64,000 nucleotides of DNA from J027 sp034437655 (GCA_034437655.1 DAOTTU010000072.1:1-64000), one strand, 5' to 3'; positions 1 through 9,200 are shown, numbered from the stretch's first letter. Translations and numbers: made by a program. The notes: a model not told the origin generated them from the letters alone.

Positions 1-1
1 A

Positions 2-1213
2 CGCAATCTCGCGTTTCATCTGGGTATGGCCGAAGTCCTCAGCTATTGGAAAGCCGCCGCCAGCCCGCAAATTGTGATTCAGGCCGGCCCGCTGACAGCA
101 GCCCAACGAGATTGGTGGCATGATTTGCTCATCAATGGTATGGGCGAATACTTCTTCCTGAACGATATTGACTTTACCGCGCCAGATTTTGTGACGATCC
201 ATAGTACCGACACCAACACCCCTGCCGATAGTGTTTATACGCAGCAACCACCTGCTGAGCGCTTATTGATTCCGGTAGGTGGCGGTAAGGATTCGGCTGT
301 GACATTGGACATTCTTGGCGATTATTCGGGACAGGTTGGTACGCTGGCGCTGAACCCCACACCCGCCATCGAAAGCAGCATTGCCCGCAGTCAAAGCACG
401 TCAACGGTGCGTGTGCGTCGCCAGATTGACCCTAAACTGCTCGAACTCAATGCGGCCGGCTACCTGAACGGGCATACGCCGTTTTCATCAGTGGTGGCGT
501 TTCTCAGTGTCGTTTGTGCAGTGATCTTTGACTATCGCTACATTGCACTTTCTAACGAAAGTAGCTCCAATGAGGGCAACCAGCGCTTTCATGGATATGA
601 GGTCAACCACCAATATTCAAAAACCTTTGATTTCGAACAGAAATTCCGCCTCTATAGCCGCCATTTCCTTGCTCAGCATATCGAGTACTTCTCATTCCTA
701 CGCCCGTTATACGAACTCCAAATTGCACGGCTTTTTGCTGACCTGACCGACTACCATTCCGTTTTCCGTAGTTGCAACGTCGGTCGCAAGACCAATAGCT
801 GGTGCCACAACTGTTCGAAATGTTTGTTTGTGTATACAATGCTGTACCCCTTTCTAGAATGGGAACAACTTATGGTAATTTTTGACCATGACCTGTTCAC
901 TCGAGAGGACTTGCTGCCAATTGCGCGAGAGCTGGCGGGACTGGCGGAAAGCAAACCGTTCGAATGTGTCGGCACACACGAAGAAAGTCGGCTGGCCTTT
1001 GGCTTGAGTGCCAGCAAGTATCAACGGCGCGGGGAACCATTGCCGTTTATTTTGCAAGCGCTCCACGATGAAATTGGCGCAGATTTTCTGGCAGCGTTAG
1101 ATGCACGTGCAGAGAGACTCCTTTCTGACTGGAACGCAGCGCACGCCCTGCCGCCACATTTTGAGCGACGCTTGCAGCAACGACTCGCGCAGGTTATCGA
1201 CGCTCACGGTTAA
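2..1213 (+). CDS. murL: UDP-MurNAc-L-Ala-L-Glu epimerase (MurL), 5'-partial
   Basis: Likely epimerase that converts the terminal L-Glu of UDP-MurNAc-L-Ala-L-Glu to D-Glu in the cytoplasm, an alternative to glutamate racemase. The frame is open to the window edge upstream of the ATG at 26. The residues before that ATG (RNLAFHLG) run smoothly into the protein, so the true start is probably outside the window. Counting from the ATG, a PP-loop motif VGGGKDS lies at residues 84-90, an SNESSSNEGN stretch at about 176-185, and a Cys cluster (Cys250, Cys260, Cys263, Cys266) that could bind metal. The next gene is a MurD-type ligase 11 bp downstream, the partner expected for MurL. The assignment rests on the PP-loop and the neighbour. 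Another PP-loop enzyme is possible but less likely. Confidence 0.82.
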   Translation, partial: RNLAFHLGMAEVLSYWKAAASPQIVIQAGPLTAAQRDWWHDLLINGMGEYFFLNDIDFTAPDFVTIHSTDTNTPADSVYTQQPPAERLLIPVGGGKDSAVTLDILGDYSGQVGTLALNPTPAIESSIARSQSTSTVRVRRQIDPKLLELNAAGYLNGHTPFSSVVAFLSVVCAVIFDYRYIALSNESSSNEGNQRFHGYEVNHQYSKTFDFEQKFRLYSRHFLAQHIEYFSFLRPLYELQIARLFADLTDYHSVFRSCNVGRKTNSWCHNCSKCLFVYTMLYPFLEWEQLMVIFDHDLFTREDLLPIARELAGLAESKPFECVGTHEESRLAFGLSASKYQRRGEPLPFILQALHDEIGADFLAALDARAERLLSDWNAAHALPPHFERRLQQRLAQVIDAHG

Positions 1214-1224
1214 GGAATGCTGTC

Positions 1225-2640
1225 ATGTCTAAAACGCTGACCCGTGACGCGCTTGCCCATGCCTTGATGACGAACGCCGCTGTGCTGCTATTGGGGGCCG
1301 GGCGTGAAGGGCACAGTACTTACGCTTTCTTGCGCCACCACTACCCACAGCTTTATCTCACTGTTGCCGACCAATCCCCACCTGAACAACTCAATGCAGA
1401 CTTCCGTAACACGCTACAAAACGATGATTATGGCACATTAGTCAGTGGTGCAGATTATCTGACCACATTGCGTACGCACGACCTGATCTTTAAATCGCCG
1501 GGGATTTCACCGCTGGTGCCTGAACTGAAAGCTGCCACCAAACGTGGGGCAATAATTACCTCTAATGCACAACTTTTCTTCGAGATGACCCCGCAGCACA
1601 TCCGCATCGGCATTACAGGCACCAAAGGCAAAAGTACGACCACGGTCATGATTGATACAATTTTGCGCCACGGTGGTAAGGATGTGCGCTTGTTGGGGAA
1701 TATTGGCACCGCACCGCTCTCCGTGCTGCTCGATGATCCACCGACGCCAGACACCATTTTCGTGATTGAACTATCCTCCTACCAGCTTCACGACCTGCGG
1801 CAAAGCCCAGAAATCGCCGTTTTGCAAAATATCGTTCCTGAACATTTGACATGGCATGGTAGCTTTGCAGCCTATGTCAACGCCAAGCTCAACATCACAC
1901 GCTTTCAGACACCAGATCATCTACTCATCTACAACGCCGACCACGCTATCCCGCACCTGACCGCAACAGAAAGCAGCGTGCAGAGAATTCCTTTTGGGCT
2001 GGACCGTGGTAATTGCACACTGGCGGGCGATTGGTTAACCCTGAACGGAGAGCAAATCATTTCAACGGCAGATGTACCGCTGCATGGGGCATTTAACCTG
2101 TTGAACGTTATGCCGGGAATCGTCATTGGGGCGCAGTTGGGGTTAGATAGCGCAACAATAGCGGCTGGCATTCAGCAATTTGCCCCGCTGGCCCATCGTT
2201 TGCAGTTCGTGGCCGAGATCAAAGGGGTGCGCTACTACAACGACTCACTGGCAACAGTGCCGGATGCAGCGATTGCCGCGATTGAGGGCTTTCGACCCGC
2301 CGGAATCGTTCTCATCGCAGGGGGGTATGACCGCGAGCTTAGCTATGATGCGTTAGCACGATGTTTATTAGAAGAAAACATCCGGCATCTGGTTTTGTTC
2401 CCCACCACAGGTGAACGAATTATCACGGCATTGGAACAGATAGCACACCCAGGCAAGCAACCGATTCCTCCCCATACGCTTGTTGACGACATGCCCACCG
2501 CAGTAGGCCATGCCGCCAAATCCGCACAGGCTGGTGATGTGGTGCTGCTCAGCCCGGCCAGTGCCAGTTTTAACCTGTTTCGTGACTACCATGACCGGGG
2601 CGAACAGTTTATGGCCGCCGTTAGAGCGCTACAGCAATGA
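1225..2640 (+). CDS. murD: UDP-N-acetylmuramoyl-L-alanine--glutamate ligase, probably MurD2 (L-Glu-adding)
   Basis: ATP-dependent Mur ligase that adds glutamate to UDP-MurNAc-L-Ala during peptidoglycan precursor synthesis. At 471 aa it has the usual MurD length: an N-terminal Rossmann-like UDP-binding domain (LLLGAGREGHS, residues 21-31), the ATP loop TGTKGKST (131-138), the Mur central motif IELSSYQLHDL, and a C-terminal domain. The canonical NDSKATN motif of D-Glu-adding MurD reads NDSLATVP here. Together with the adjacent MurL-like gene, this suggests the L-Glu-adding MurD2 type, which is an inference. AAGGA overlaps the murL stop codon and lies 8 bases before the ATG, so the two genes form one operon. 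The 3' end overlaps the convergent gene by 12 bp. Confidence 0.93.
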   Translation: MSKTLTRDALAHALMTNAAVLLLGAGREGHSTYAFLRHHYPQLYLTVADQSPPEQLNADFRNTLQNDDYGTLVSGADYLTTLRTHDLIFKSPGISPLVPELKAATKRGAIITSNAQLFFEMTPQHIRIGITGTKGKSTTTVMIDTILRHGGKDVRLLGNIGTAPLSVLLDDPPTPDTIFVIELSSYQLHDLRQSPEIAVLQNIVPEHLTWHGSFAAYVNAKLNITRFQTPDHLLIYNADHAIPHLTATESSVQRIPFGLDRGNCTLAGDWLTLNGEQIISTADVPLHGAFNLLNVMPGIVIGAQLGLDSATIAAGIQQFAPLAHRLQFVAEIKGVRYYNDSLATVPDAAIAAIEGFRPAGIVLIAGGYDRELSYDALARCLLEENIRHLVLFPTTGERIITALEQIAHPGKQPIPPHTLVDDMPTAVGHAAKSAQAGDVVLLSPASASFNLFRDYHDRGEQFMAAVRALQQ

Positions 2641-3291
2641 AATCTGGCTATGTACTGCGCGCATATCCTGGCTGGGCCCGCTGACGGGGACATCAAAATA
2701 CATACCGCCGGCCGTGTTGGGTTCGTCCAATTCCAGAAGCTGATAGGCTTCTACCCGAATGCGGATTGCTTCCTCGCTACCGTCAGCGGTCAGCGTCAGC
2801 TCGGCAAAATCATCGACAATGTTGCCACTAACGTTCAACGTCGCCCGGTCCGGCGAAATAGTACCATTGTCTGCACTGAGGATCAGCACCAACTCAGTCG
2901 GGTACTCGGGTGTGTCATTCCCTAACGGACTCACGCCAATTACCCACGGAACAGATACACCACCGATAATCTGTTGAGGTACAACTGCACATAGATCATA
3001 AGCAATCGTTTCGGCATCAGGATCATCGTCGCCCAACAGATTTGCATCAGACGCCAGTAACATATTCGACTGTTCCCCCTTGGGCGTGAGATGATACACC
3101 CGGCTCTCGTCCATGTGCATAAAAAAGCGCGTGACCAGTCGCTTGACCGACTTACCAGCAGCCCGGTCACTCAGCCCGGTACCACGCCGAATTTCCATGT
3201 AATCAGCCGCATAGTTGGTTTGCTGGCTCATGAAACGTAAAATAGTGATTGCATTTTTGGGTAATCTGATTAGTTCATCTTGTAGGGTCAT
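2629..3291 (-). CDS. Winged-helix protein with an unknown C-terminal domain
   Basis: Product of 220 aa that I do not recognise as a whole. Residues 1-75 look like a MarR/PadR-type winged helix: a first helix around LPKNAITILRFM, a recognition-helix-like stretch LSDRAAGKSVKRLV, and a wing ending YHLTPKGEQ. Residues about 95-215 are a beta-rich domain with repeated acidic strands (LTLTADGSEEAIRIRVEAY) and no motif I can name. No membrane segment or signal peptide is visible. The gene is transcribed alone, convergent to murD and overlapping it by 12 bp, and divergent from the membrane protein at 3393. It could be a ligand-sensing regulator. Confidence 0.8.
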   Translation of the reverse strand: MTLQDELIRLPKNAITILRFMSQQTNYAADYMEIRRGTGLSDRAAGKSVKRLVTRFFMHMDESRVYHLTPKGEQSNMLLASDANLLGDDDPDAETIAYDLCAVVPQQIIGGVSVPWVIGVSPLGNDTPEYPTELVLILSADNGTISPDRATLNVSGNIVDDFAELTLTADGSEEAIRIRVEAYQLLELDEPNTAGGMYFDVPVSGPSQDMRAVHSQISLL

Positions 3292-3336
3292 CGGTTACCT
3301 GCGTCTGTTAAAATAAAAGGCGGATGCATACTGCAC

Positions 3337-3366
3337 ATTGTAGTCATAAATACCCACAGCGTGCAA
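3337..3366 (-). promoter_or_regulatory. Possible sigma-70 promoter for the winged-helix gene
   Basis: On the minus strand a TACAAT -10 box (3337-3342) lies 18 bases from a weak -35-like TTGCAC (3361-3366), about 45 bp upstream of the start codon at 3291. Only the -10 box is convincing. Confidence 0.33.
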
Positions 3367-3392
3367 CCGATTCAGCTAAAGGAGCCCCCAGC

Positions 3393-5735
3393 GTGTACGA
3401 CCCGAAACGGTATGGCTTACAGCTCAAAGATATTCCGATCTGGATGCACCCAACCTATCGTGGTATTGACTGGTCCTGGTTAGCAGTCGTTATTCTCTGC
3501 GTGGTCATCGTCTTGCCACTGGCAACGCGCGGTGGGCTACCCCCAACCTTGCACGCTGAAAGCGAGATGTACCGCATTTTAGAAGTTGCCGATAGCCTGG
3601 AAGCTGGAAACTTCTACCCCCGCTGGTCGCCGAATTTCAATTACGGCTACGGGTCACCGCTGTTCAACCACATTGCCCCGCTCCCCCACTACGCCGGGGG
3701 CACATATGTTGCCCTGATGCGCGAACAACCACACACCGCCCTCAAAGCCTTGCTCATCGGCGCAATTTTTACGCTGGGGGTCGCCAGCTATGGTTTTATG
3801 CGGCGACGTTTCGGTGAATTGGCGGGGCTGTGGGGCACTGTTGTGTTACTGATGTCACCCTATGTGCTGTTGACTGTACCCTATTTGTATACGGACGTTG
3901 GTTTGTTGTGGGTCATGGCTGCGTTTATGCTGACACTATGGTCTCTGGATCGCGCGCTGGTACTGGCACGTGGCCGGGATGTGTTTTTTCTCGCGAGCAG
4001 TGTTGCCCTATTGATGCTCAGCCACACACGAATGTCGCCTATTTTTCTGATGGTTGCCGTGTTGTGGGGAATCATTATCTATTTGGCTGAATACCCGCAC
4101 CGTCATTGGCGGCTTGCCAGCATCGGTGTGCTGTCCGGGCTGGGCATCGCAGCGTTTTACCTTTTGCCTGCTGTCGTCGAACAATCTTACTATCAATGGC
4201 TCCCCGTGCAAAGCTATCCCGTCGCCTATGATACCAGTAGCATCTTCCAGAACCCGCCTTTGCTAGACCGTAGTGCCTTCAATACACCGCCGGACCTATA
4301 TTTAGGGGTTTCAACGTGGTTGTGGGGGATAGTTGGCGCGGTGTGGCTTGGCGTAGAGGCCGTCGTGCTGCGGCGTTGGTGGCATCCATCATGGATTGCT
4401 GCGGTGGTCTTCGTTCCGGTGTCCATACTGGGAATATGGCTCAGTTATGGGCAGGACTCCATCCACCCCAACTTTATGACACCGACCCCACTCGAACTCT
4501 TTGCGCTCGCAGTCGTCGCAAGTAGTGTCGTGGCGGCACAAGTTGGGGTGGTGCTAGAACGCTATATTCAAAGCCAGGTAAGGCGCGGCCTTGCATTGTC
4601 AATTTTGCTTGGCATTCTGACGGTTTCAGCCTGGACGAGTATCTACACACCCGAGTTTGTGCCCCTGCAAACGCCGATCACCAGTGCCCGCCACTTTAAC
4701 GAAGAATTACGTGGCAACGTCTTTGGCTCAATCCACAATGGGTATCTGCTTCCGCGCAGTGTTGACACCCTTCCGCCGCCGCAGGACGATCTCTCGCGTG
4801 ATTTGCAAAGCCTGCCCCCTTCTACCCGTGAAACGGTCAACGCACCAACTGATACGATCTATGAGATACAAATCATCGACAGTCAGCCTTTCACAATCCT
4901 GACCTTTGACTATCCGGGTTGGCAGGTAGTCCTCAACAATACCATTTTGCGCGACGCAGTTGACCCTGAATCTGGTTTAATATCTGTAACATTAAATGAA
5001 GGGCTGAACCGTCTACGGGTACGCTTTACGGATACAACCGTACGGCAGGTTAGTTGGGGTATCAGTGGTTTAGCAGTTAGCATCACGATCCTTTTAACCC
5101 TGCTCCTTGAGCGTAAGGATGGTGGGTTAATTCCAGAGACGTTGCTACCAGACAAATTTCAACAGAAACGCGAATTTCAGCGCTTGAGCGTCTTCAGCAT
5201 TGTCGTGCTGTGTGCCTTACTGCTTATCGGCCGCACCGTGCCCGAAACCACCACACAAACCACCCCCCCAGACCGCATCCCTGCTGGGATCAATGTGCTG
5301 GATTTGCTGGTTTCTGGTGTTGTGCAAAACGGTGTCAGTTTGTTGGGCTATGATATGGTTAGCAGCCGCGTTTCAATCGATGAACCAGCACTGTTGCGAT
5401 TATACTGGCGTCCGAACGGGGCACGGGTCGATGCGCATCAGGTACGATTCTTGCTGTTTCGTGATGGGGAAGTTGTATCAACAACAACCTACCGCCACAT
5501 TGCAGCCTGGCCCGTACGCCGCTGGCCACGCGATCAATACCTTACCGGCAGTTTTGCCATCACGCCCCCACCTGAACCCGGCACCTATCAACTTGTGCTT
5601 GAAATTGGGGTGAACGCCTGCGATCTACGCCAGCTTACGCCCTGTGACACCATGCTGCTCAGTGAGATTTACGACCTGCGCGGACCAACCGGGCAACAAA
5701 TTTTACTCTCAGAGCCTATCGTCGTATATAATTAA
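3393..5735 (+). CDS. Large GT-C-like membrane protein (6-pyruvoyl-tetrahydropterin synthase-related membrane family)
   Basis: A 780-residue polytopic membrane protein. The GTG at 3393 is chosen because AAAGGAG (3378-3384) lies 8 bases upstream; the longer in-frame ATG at 3324 has no such site. One hydrophobic segment follows the N-terminal IPIWMHP region. A first extracytoplasmic loop with acidic HAESEMYR and an aromatic NYGYGSPLFNH stretch comes next, then about ten more helices, a beta-rich domain and a last helix near ILLTLLLE. This resembles the GT-C fold families that use lipid-linked sugars. The database name involving pterin synthase is a historical label and does not imply that reaction. 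The substrate is unknown. A surface glycosylation role is inferred. Confidence 0.85.
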   Translation: MYDPKRYGLQLKDIPIWMHPTYRGIDWSWLAVVILCVVIVLPLATRGGLPPTLHAESEMYRILEVADSLEAGNFYPRWSPNFNYGYGSPLFNHIAPLPHYAGGTYVALMREQPHTALKALLIGAIFTLGVASYGFMRRRFGELAGLWGTVVLLMSPYVLLTVPYLYTDVGLLWVMAAFMLTLWSLDRALVLARGRDVFFLASSVALLMLSHTRMSPIFLMVAVLWGIIIYLAEYPHRHWRLASIGVLSGLGIAAFYLLPAVVEQSYYQWLPVQSYPVAYDTSSIFQNPPLLDRSAFNTPPDLYLGVSTWLWGIVGAVWLGVEAVVLRRWWHPSWIAAVVFVPVSILGIWLSYGQDSIHPNFMTPTPLELFALAVVASSVVAAQVGVVLERYIQSQVRRGLALSILLGILTVSAWTSIYTPEFVPLQTPITSARHFNEELRGNVFGSIHNGYLLPRSVDTLPPPQDDLSRDLQSLPPSTRETVNAPTDTIYEIQIIDSQPFTILTFDYPGWQVVLNNTILRDAVDPESGLISVTLNEGLNRLRVRFTDTTVRQVSWGISGLAVSITILLTLLLERKDGGLIPETLLPDKFQQKREFQRLSVFSIVVLCALLLIGRTVPETTTQTTPPDRIPAGINVLDLLVSGVVQNGVSLLGYDMVSSRVSIDEPALLRLYWRPNGARVDAHQVRFLLFRDGEVVSTTTYRHIAAWPVRRWPRDQYLTGSFAITPPPEPGTYQLVLEIGVNACDLRQLTPCDTMLLSEIYDLRGPTGQQILLSEPIVVYN

Positions 5736-5794
5736 CAAAATTTTTGCAAGCACGTTTTTCTCTTATCCTGAATCAACAAGGAGTACCTACACCC

Positions 5795-6094
5795 ATGCCA
5801 CGTGAAGCTGACCCTGATTTGCTAGAAGCCTGGCGGTTACACCATAACGGTGATAATGAAGCAGCAATTGAACGTTTTAACCGCATTTTATCGGCCAAAC
5901 CCGACCATCACGACGCTTTGAATGGACTGGCACTCTCACAAAAAGCAATTGGTGACCATCTAGGCGCGCGTGTTACCCTCAAGAAATTGATCGAAAAACT
6001 TGAAAAGAAAGCTGAAGACGAAACAGAAAACCATTTGCGCTACACCATGGAAATCCGCATGGCCAAGCAACAACTGGAAATGCTAAACCTCTGA
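5795..6094 (+). CDS. Small TPR-like protein
   Basis: A 99-residue helical protein. The ATG at 5795 is preceded by AAGGAG (5778-5783), which favours it over the in-frame ATG at 5744. Residues 8-60 form one to one and a half tetratricopeptide-like repeats (LLEAWRLHHNGDNEAAIERF, then LNGLALSQKAIGDHLGARVT). A charged Lys/Glu helix follows. It is probably a cytoplasmic protein-protein interaction module. It is the first gene of a three-gene unit, and its TGA overlaps the next ATG (TGATG), which implies translational coupling to the UroD-family gene. Confidence 0.8.
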   Translation: MPREADPDLLEAWRLHHNGDNEAAIERFNRILSAKPDHHDALNGLALSQKAIGDHLGARVTLKKLIEKLEKKAEDETENHLRYTMEIRMAKQQLEMLNL

Positions 6095-7095
6095 TGCTGA
6101 GTAAGCGTGAACGCCTGCACAACACAATCGCTGGTGAACCCGTTGACCGTTTACCCGTCGCGCTCTGGCGTGCCTGGCCCGGCGATGACCAACGCCCCGG
6201 TGATTTTGTGCAAGCGTTGCTTTATTTCCAACAACAATGGGACTGGGACTTTGTCAACATTATGCATTCACCCAGCACCCTGTTGCATGACTATGGCGTT
6301 TTAGATGCCTGGCCCGGTGATTCGTATGGATTTCGCACCATAACCACGCGCCCAATTGCACGTTCGCTGGACTGGACAGAACTCCCGGTGCTAGACCCAT
6401 ACCGTGGCCAGCACGGTCAACATCTCGAACTGGTAGACATGGTTAACGCTGCGGTCAAAGGCCCGTTACCGTTTGTATTGACACTCTATAGCCCTTTGAC
6501 GCAGGCGGTGCTACTGGCAGGGCAACCATTGTTCACCAAACATATGCGCACTGCACCCGAACGTCTCAAAACGGGTTTAAATATCCTGGCGGGTAATACC
6601 TTGCGCCTGTTAGATGCGCTTCGGCAGAGCAACCTGGCGGGGATTTGCTACGTCACACAGCACGCTGATTTCTCAGTGCTAAGCAGCACCGAGTTTCAAT
6701 TGTTCGGTAAAGCGTACGACCTTCAGATTCTAGAGGCGTTGCCATCAAGCTGGTGGCTGAATATGCTGAGTGTGCAGTCTACGCTTGCCCCCCTAACTGA
6801 GCTGACCGATTACCCTGTGCAAGTTTTCCACTGGCCGGGGGAAAACGCCGACGATGTTGACCTTGCGAACATGAAAACGCGCTTTGCTGGGGCCGTTTGT
6901 GGGGGACTAGCGGCCAATGATGGTCTGTATGCGGGGACACCACGGCGCGTCCGTGAACAGGCACGCCACGCTATTGAACTCACCAACAATCGTCGCCTGA
7001 TCCTTGCGGCCGACGGGCCGTTATTGCTTGGGACGGCGCAATCGACCATTCGCGCTGCCAGAGACGCAGTTGATATTTCGGAGGTCATGCCATGA
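6094..7095 (+). CDS. Uroporphyrinogen decarboxylase (URO-D) superfamily protein
   Basis: A 333-residue TIM-barrel-type protein of the URO-D / cobalamin methyltransferase superfamily. The N-terminus KRERLHNTIAGEPVDRLPVA matches the family opening, and the C-terminal third carries a VFHWPGEN strand and a CGGLAANDGLYAGTP loop. True HemE has an arginine-rich MRQAGR motif after the PVDR stretch. Here it reads ALWRAWPGDD, and no haem genes are nearby, so haem synthesis is unlikely. A methyltransferase or another decarboxylase role is possible. It overlaps the TPR gene upstream (TGATG) and rsmD downstream (ATGA). Confidence 0.82.
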   Translation: MLSKRERLHNTIAGEPVDRLPVALWRAWPGDDQRPGDFVQALLYFQQQWDWDFVNIMHSPSTLLHDYGVLDAWPGDSYGFRTITTRPIARSLDWTELPVLDPYRGQHGQHLELVDMVNAAVKGPLPFVLTLYSPLTQAVLLAGQPLFTKHMRTAPERLKTGLNILAGNTLRLLDALRQSNLAGICYVTQHADFSVLSSTEFQLFGKAYDLQILEALPSSWWLNMLSVQSTLAPLTELTDYPVQVFHWPGENADDVDLANMKTRFAGAVCGGLAANDGLYAGTPRRVREQARHAIELTNNRRLILAADGPLLLGTAQSTIRAARDAVDISEVMP

Positions 7096-7664
7096 GTCAT
7101 CGTGTAATCGCGGGAAAAGCCAAAGGTCGCCGCTTAAATTTAGTGCCCGGTGATAGCACACGCCCTGTGCAAGATCGGGTGAAAGAAGCGGCCTTTAGTA
7201 TCCTAACAGGCGATATACCAGAGTCACATTTTCTGGACTTATTCGCGGGCACTGGTGCTGTTGGCATTGAGGCGCTCAGCCGTGGTGCCGCCTACGTTCG
7301 TTTTCTAGACAACAACAAGCTGGCTATCCGTACGATAGAAGAAAACCTTGAACTCACAGGCCTTGCAGACGGAGCCGAGGTCATTCAAACCAATGCACTC
7401 GCGTATCTCAAACGGCGGCGCGCCCCAGCCTTTGACATTGTGTACATCGCCCCGCCACAATACAAAGGGTTCTGGATGACTGCGCTCAAGCGGCTAGATG
7501 AAAACCCCATCCATCTCAACCCGGACGCACTGGTTATCGTGCAGATTGACCCCACTGAGTATGAAACTGTTGATTTAACGCACCTCGACCTCTACGACGA
7601 GCGCAAGTATGGCCGCACAACGCTATTGTTTTTCGAGTACATCAGCGAAGACGATGAGGAATAA
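7092..7664 (+). CDS. rsmD: 16S rRNA (guanine-N2)-methyltransferase RsmD
   Basis: SAM-dependent methyltransferase of the RsmD family (190 aa, usual length), expected to methylate G966 of 16S rRNA. The N-terminus VIAGKAKGRRL, the RPVQDRVKEAAF stretch and the SAM-binding loop LDLFAGTGAVGIEALSRGA (about residues 48-66) are diagnostic. Motif IV is usually (D/N)PPY or DPPF. Here it reads APPQYKG, with the acidic residue replaced by Ala. This may be lineage-specific. The start overlaps the UroD-family stop as ATGA. It is convergent to cca with a 3 bp gap. Confidence 0.9.
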   Translation: MSHRVIAGKAKGRRLNLVPGDSTRPVQDRVKEAAFSILTGDIPESHFLDLFAGTGAVGIEALSRGAAYVRFLDNNKLAIRTIEENLELTGLADGAEVIQTNALAYLKRRRAPAFDIVYIAPPQYKGFWMTALKRLDENPIHLNPDALVIVQIDPTEYETVDLTHLDLYDERKYGRTTLLFFEYISEDDEE

Positions 7665-7667
7665 TCG

Positions 7668-9200
7668 CTAGTCGTCGTTAGTTGAAAATGATGCATGATC
7701 AGGGTCATCTAGATAGGCCGCAACCCATTGCTGTGCCTCGTCTTCGGTGTGGACTTCATCGCTGGCTTGTGCCTCACACAGCGCCGCGATGATCTGCCCT
7801 AGCACCGGGCCGGGTTGCAGGCCGAAAGTTTCCATAATGCGATTCCCATTCAGCAACGGTTTGACGCTGACAAGCTGCTCGTGTTCCTGGAAATACCCAT
7901 CAAGCAAGACCTGAACCGCCTGCATAAATGTTAACCAGAACCCTTGTTCCAGCGTGGGGCCATATTTGCCAAGTTGGTCAGCCATCGCATGTAAGCACAC
8001 ATCTACCCCGGCTGCCCCTGTTGCCTGCCAGAAGCGATACACAGCCCGTCGCGAGATTTTGTCGGACTGTGATGATAGCGCACGTGGTCGGAGGTGATGC
8101 CGCACAATCAAGCGCAGCCGTTCGGTCTCATCATTGCTCAGCGCCAGCCGTTCCGCCCAGTGAACCACAACATTCGCCCCGACAACCTCATGCTGATAGA
8201 AATGGATCCGGCCATCGTCACCAACGGTGCGCGTCTGAGGCTTGGCAATGTCATGCGCTAACGCCGCCAGTATCAATAAGGAACGATGCGAACGCGCGTT
8301 GGGCCAGGTCTGGCTTAAATGGTCGATCAGTTCACTGCGGATGTGCGCCATGCTGTAGACAGCCATCCCCATCATAAAATTCGCTGATGCATCGTCATCG
8401 CGGCGATTGCCAAGGGCACGTAGCAGCATATCCATATGCTCAATGACACCCAGCGTGTGCCGCCAAACATCGTAAATATGCGGAGGGCTCTGTGTAACGC
8501 CATGCAAGGCTGCGGTTTCGGGGAATAGAATGGGTAGGATGCCCAGCGTGTCGAGGATTCTAACCGCGACATGTGGACGCGGACCGTCCAGCAGTTTAAA
8601 AAGTTCATCGCGGATGCGTTCTCTGGAAATTTCAGGAAGACGTGCCGCATTTGCACGGACAGCAGCCTTCACCGTACTATCCATGTGGAAACCCAACGTC
8701 AGGCTTGCTCGTATCGCACGAATGGCGCGCACTGGATCGTTGTCGATGGCAGTTGGGCTGCATAGCCGTACCATCTTTTGGCGCAGCGCAGTCAGGCCAT
8801 CAGTGGGGTCAAAAATAGTGTCATGCGTTTGGAGACTTACCGCTAACGCATTGATGCTGAAGTCACGGTCTTCTAAGTCAGCTTGTAGGCTGCCCTGGCG
8901 GAATTGGGCTACGTCGATGGTGTATTTGTGCCCTTCCCATTCAACCAATGCTCGCCCAACGCGCCGTTCATCATCCAGCGGGTAGTAGTGTCCGCCGAGC
9001 GCATTCGCGATTTGTCGAGCAATCCTGCGTCCATCGTGCGGCGTGGTCAAGTCCAGGTCATCCACTGGCCGCCGCAGATAGACATCGCGCACAACCCCAC
9101 CAACCAGATAAACCTCAGCGTCGGTCAAGTGGTGCGCAAGTGTCTCGACAATATCCGGCCAATACAGGGGGCGGTCAGAGGGTACAGCAGCCAGAGTCAT
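7668..9200 (-). CDS. cca: CCA tRNA nucleotidyltransferase / poly(A) polymerase family with HD domain
   Basis: Class II tRNA nucleotidyltransferase that adds or repairs the 3' CCA of tRNAs. The product is 510 aa. A head domain carries VYLVGGVVRDVYL and the catalytic pair in DDLDL near residue 48. A body has the RDFSINAL and DPVRAIRAIRASLTLGF signatures, and a C-terminal HD phosphohydrolase domain contains LAALAHDIAKP. The only tRNA in the window (tRNA-Cys, 13394) lacks an encoded CCA, so this activity is needed. The ATG directly abuts the stop of the DUF427 gene (0 bp), which suggests translational coupling. The longer C-terminal region after the HD domain is typical of the bacterial HD-fused subgroup. 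Confidence 0.93.
   Translation of the reverse strand: MTLAAVPSDRPLYWPDIVETLAHHLTDAEVYLVGGVVRDVYLRRPVDDLDLTTPHDGRRIARQIANALGGHYYPLDDERRVGRALVEWEGHKYTIDVAQFRQGSLQADLEDRDFSINALAVSLQTHDTIFDPTDGLTALRQKMVRLCSPTAIDNDPVRAIRAIRASLTLGFHMDSTVKAAVRANAARLPEISRERIRDELFKLLDGPRPHVAVRILDTLGILPILFPETAALHGVTQSPPHIYDVWRHTLGVIEHMDMLLRALGNRRDDDASANFMMGMAVYSMAHIRSELIDHLSQTWPNARSHRSLLILAALAHDIAKPQTRTVGDDGRIHFYQHEVVGANVVVHWAERLALSNDETERLRLIVRHHLRPRALSSQSDKISRRAVYRFWQATGAAGVDVCLHAMADQLGKYGPTLEQGFWLTFMQAVQVLLDGYFQEHEQLVSVKPLLNGNRIMETFGLQPGPVLGQIIAALCEAQASDEVHTEDEAQQWVAAYLDDPDHASFSTNDD

Noticed and set aside
3393..5735. A pterin synthase
   Set aside because: The family label contains that name, but the protein is a multi-helix membrane protein with no pterin-enzyme motifs.
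6094..7095. hemE of a haem pathway
   Set aside because: The arginine-rich substrate motif of HemE is not present and no other haem gene is nearby, so only the superfamily is assigned.
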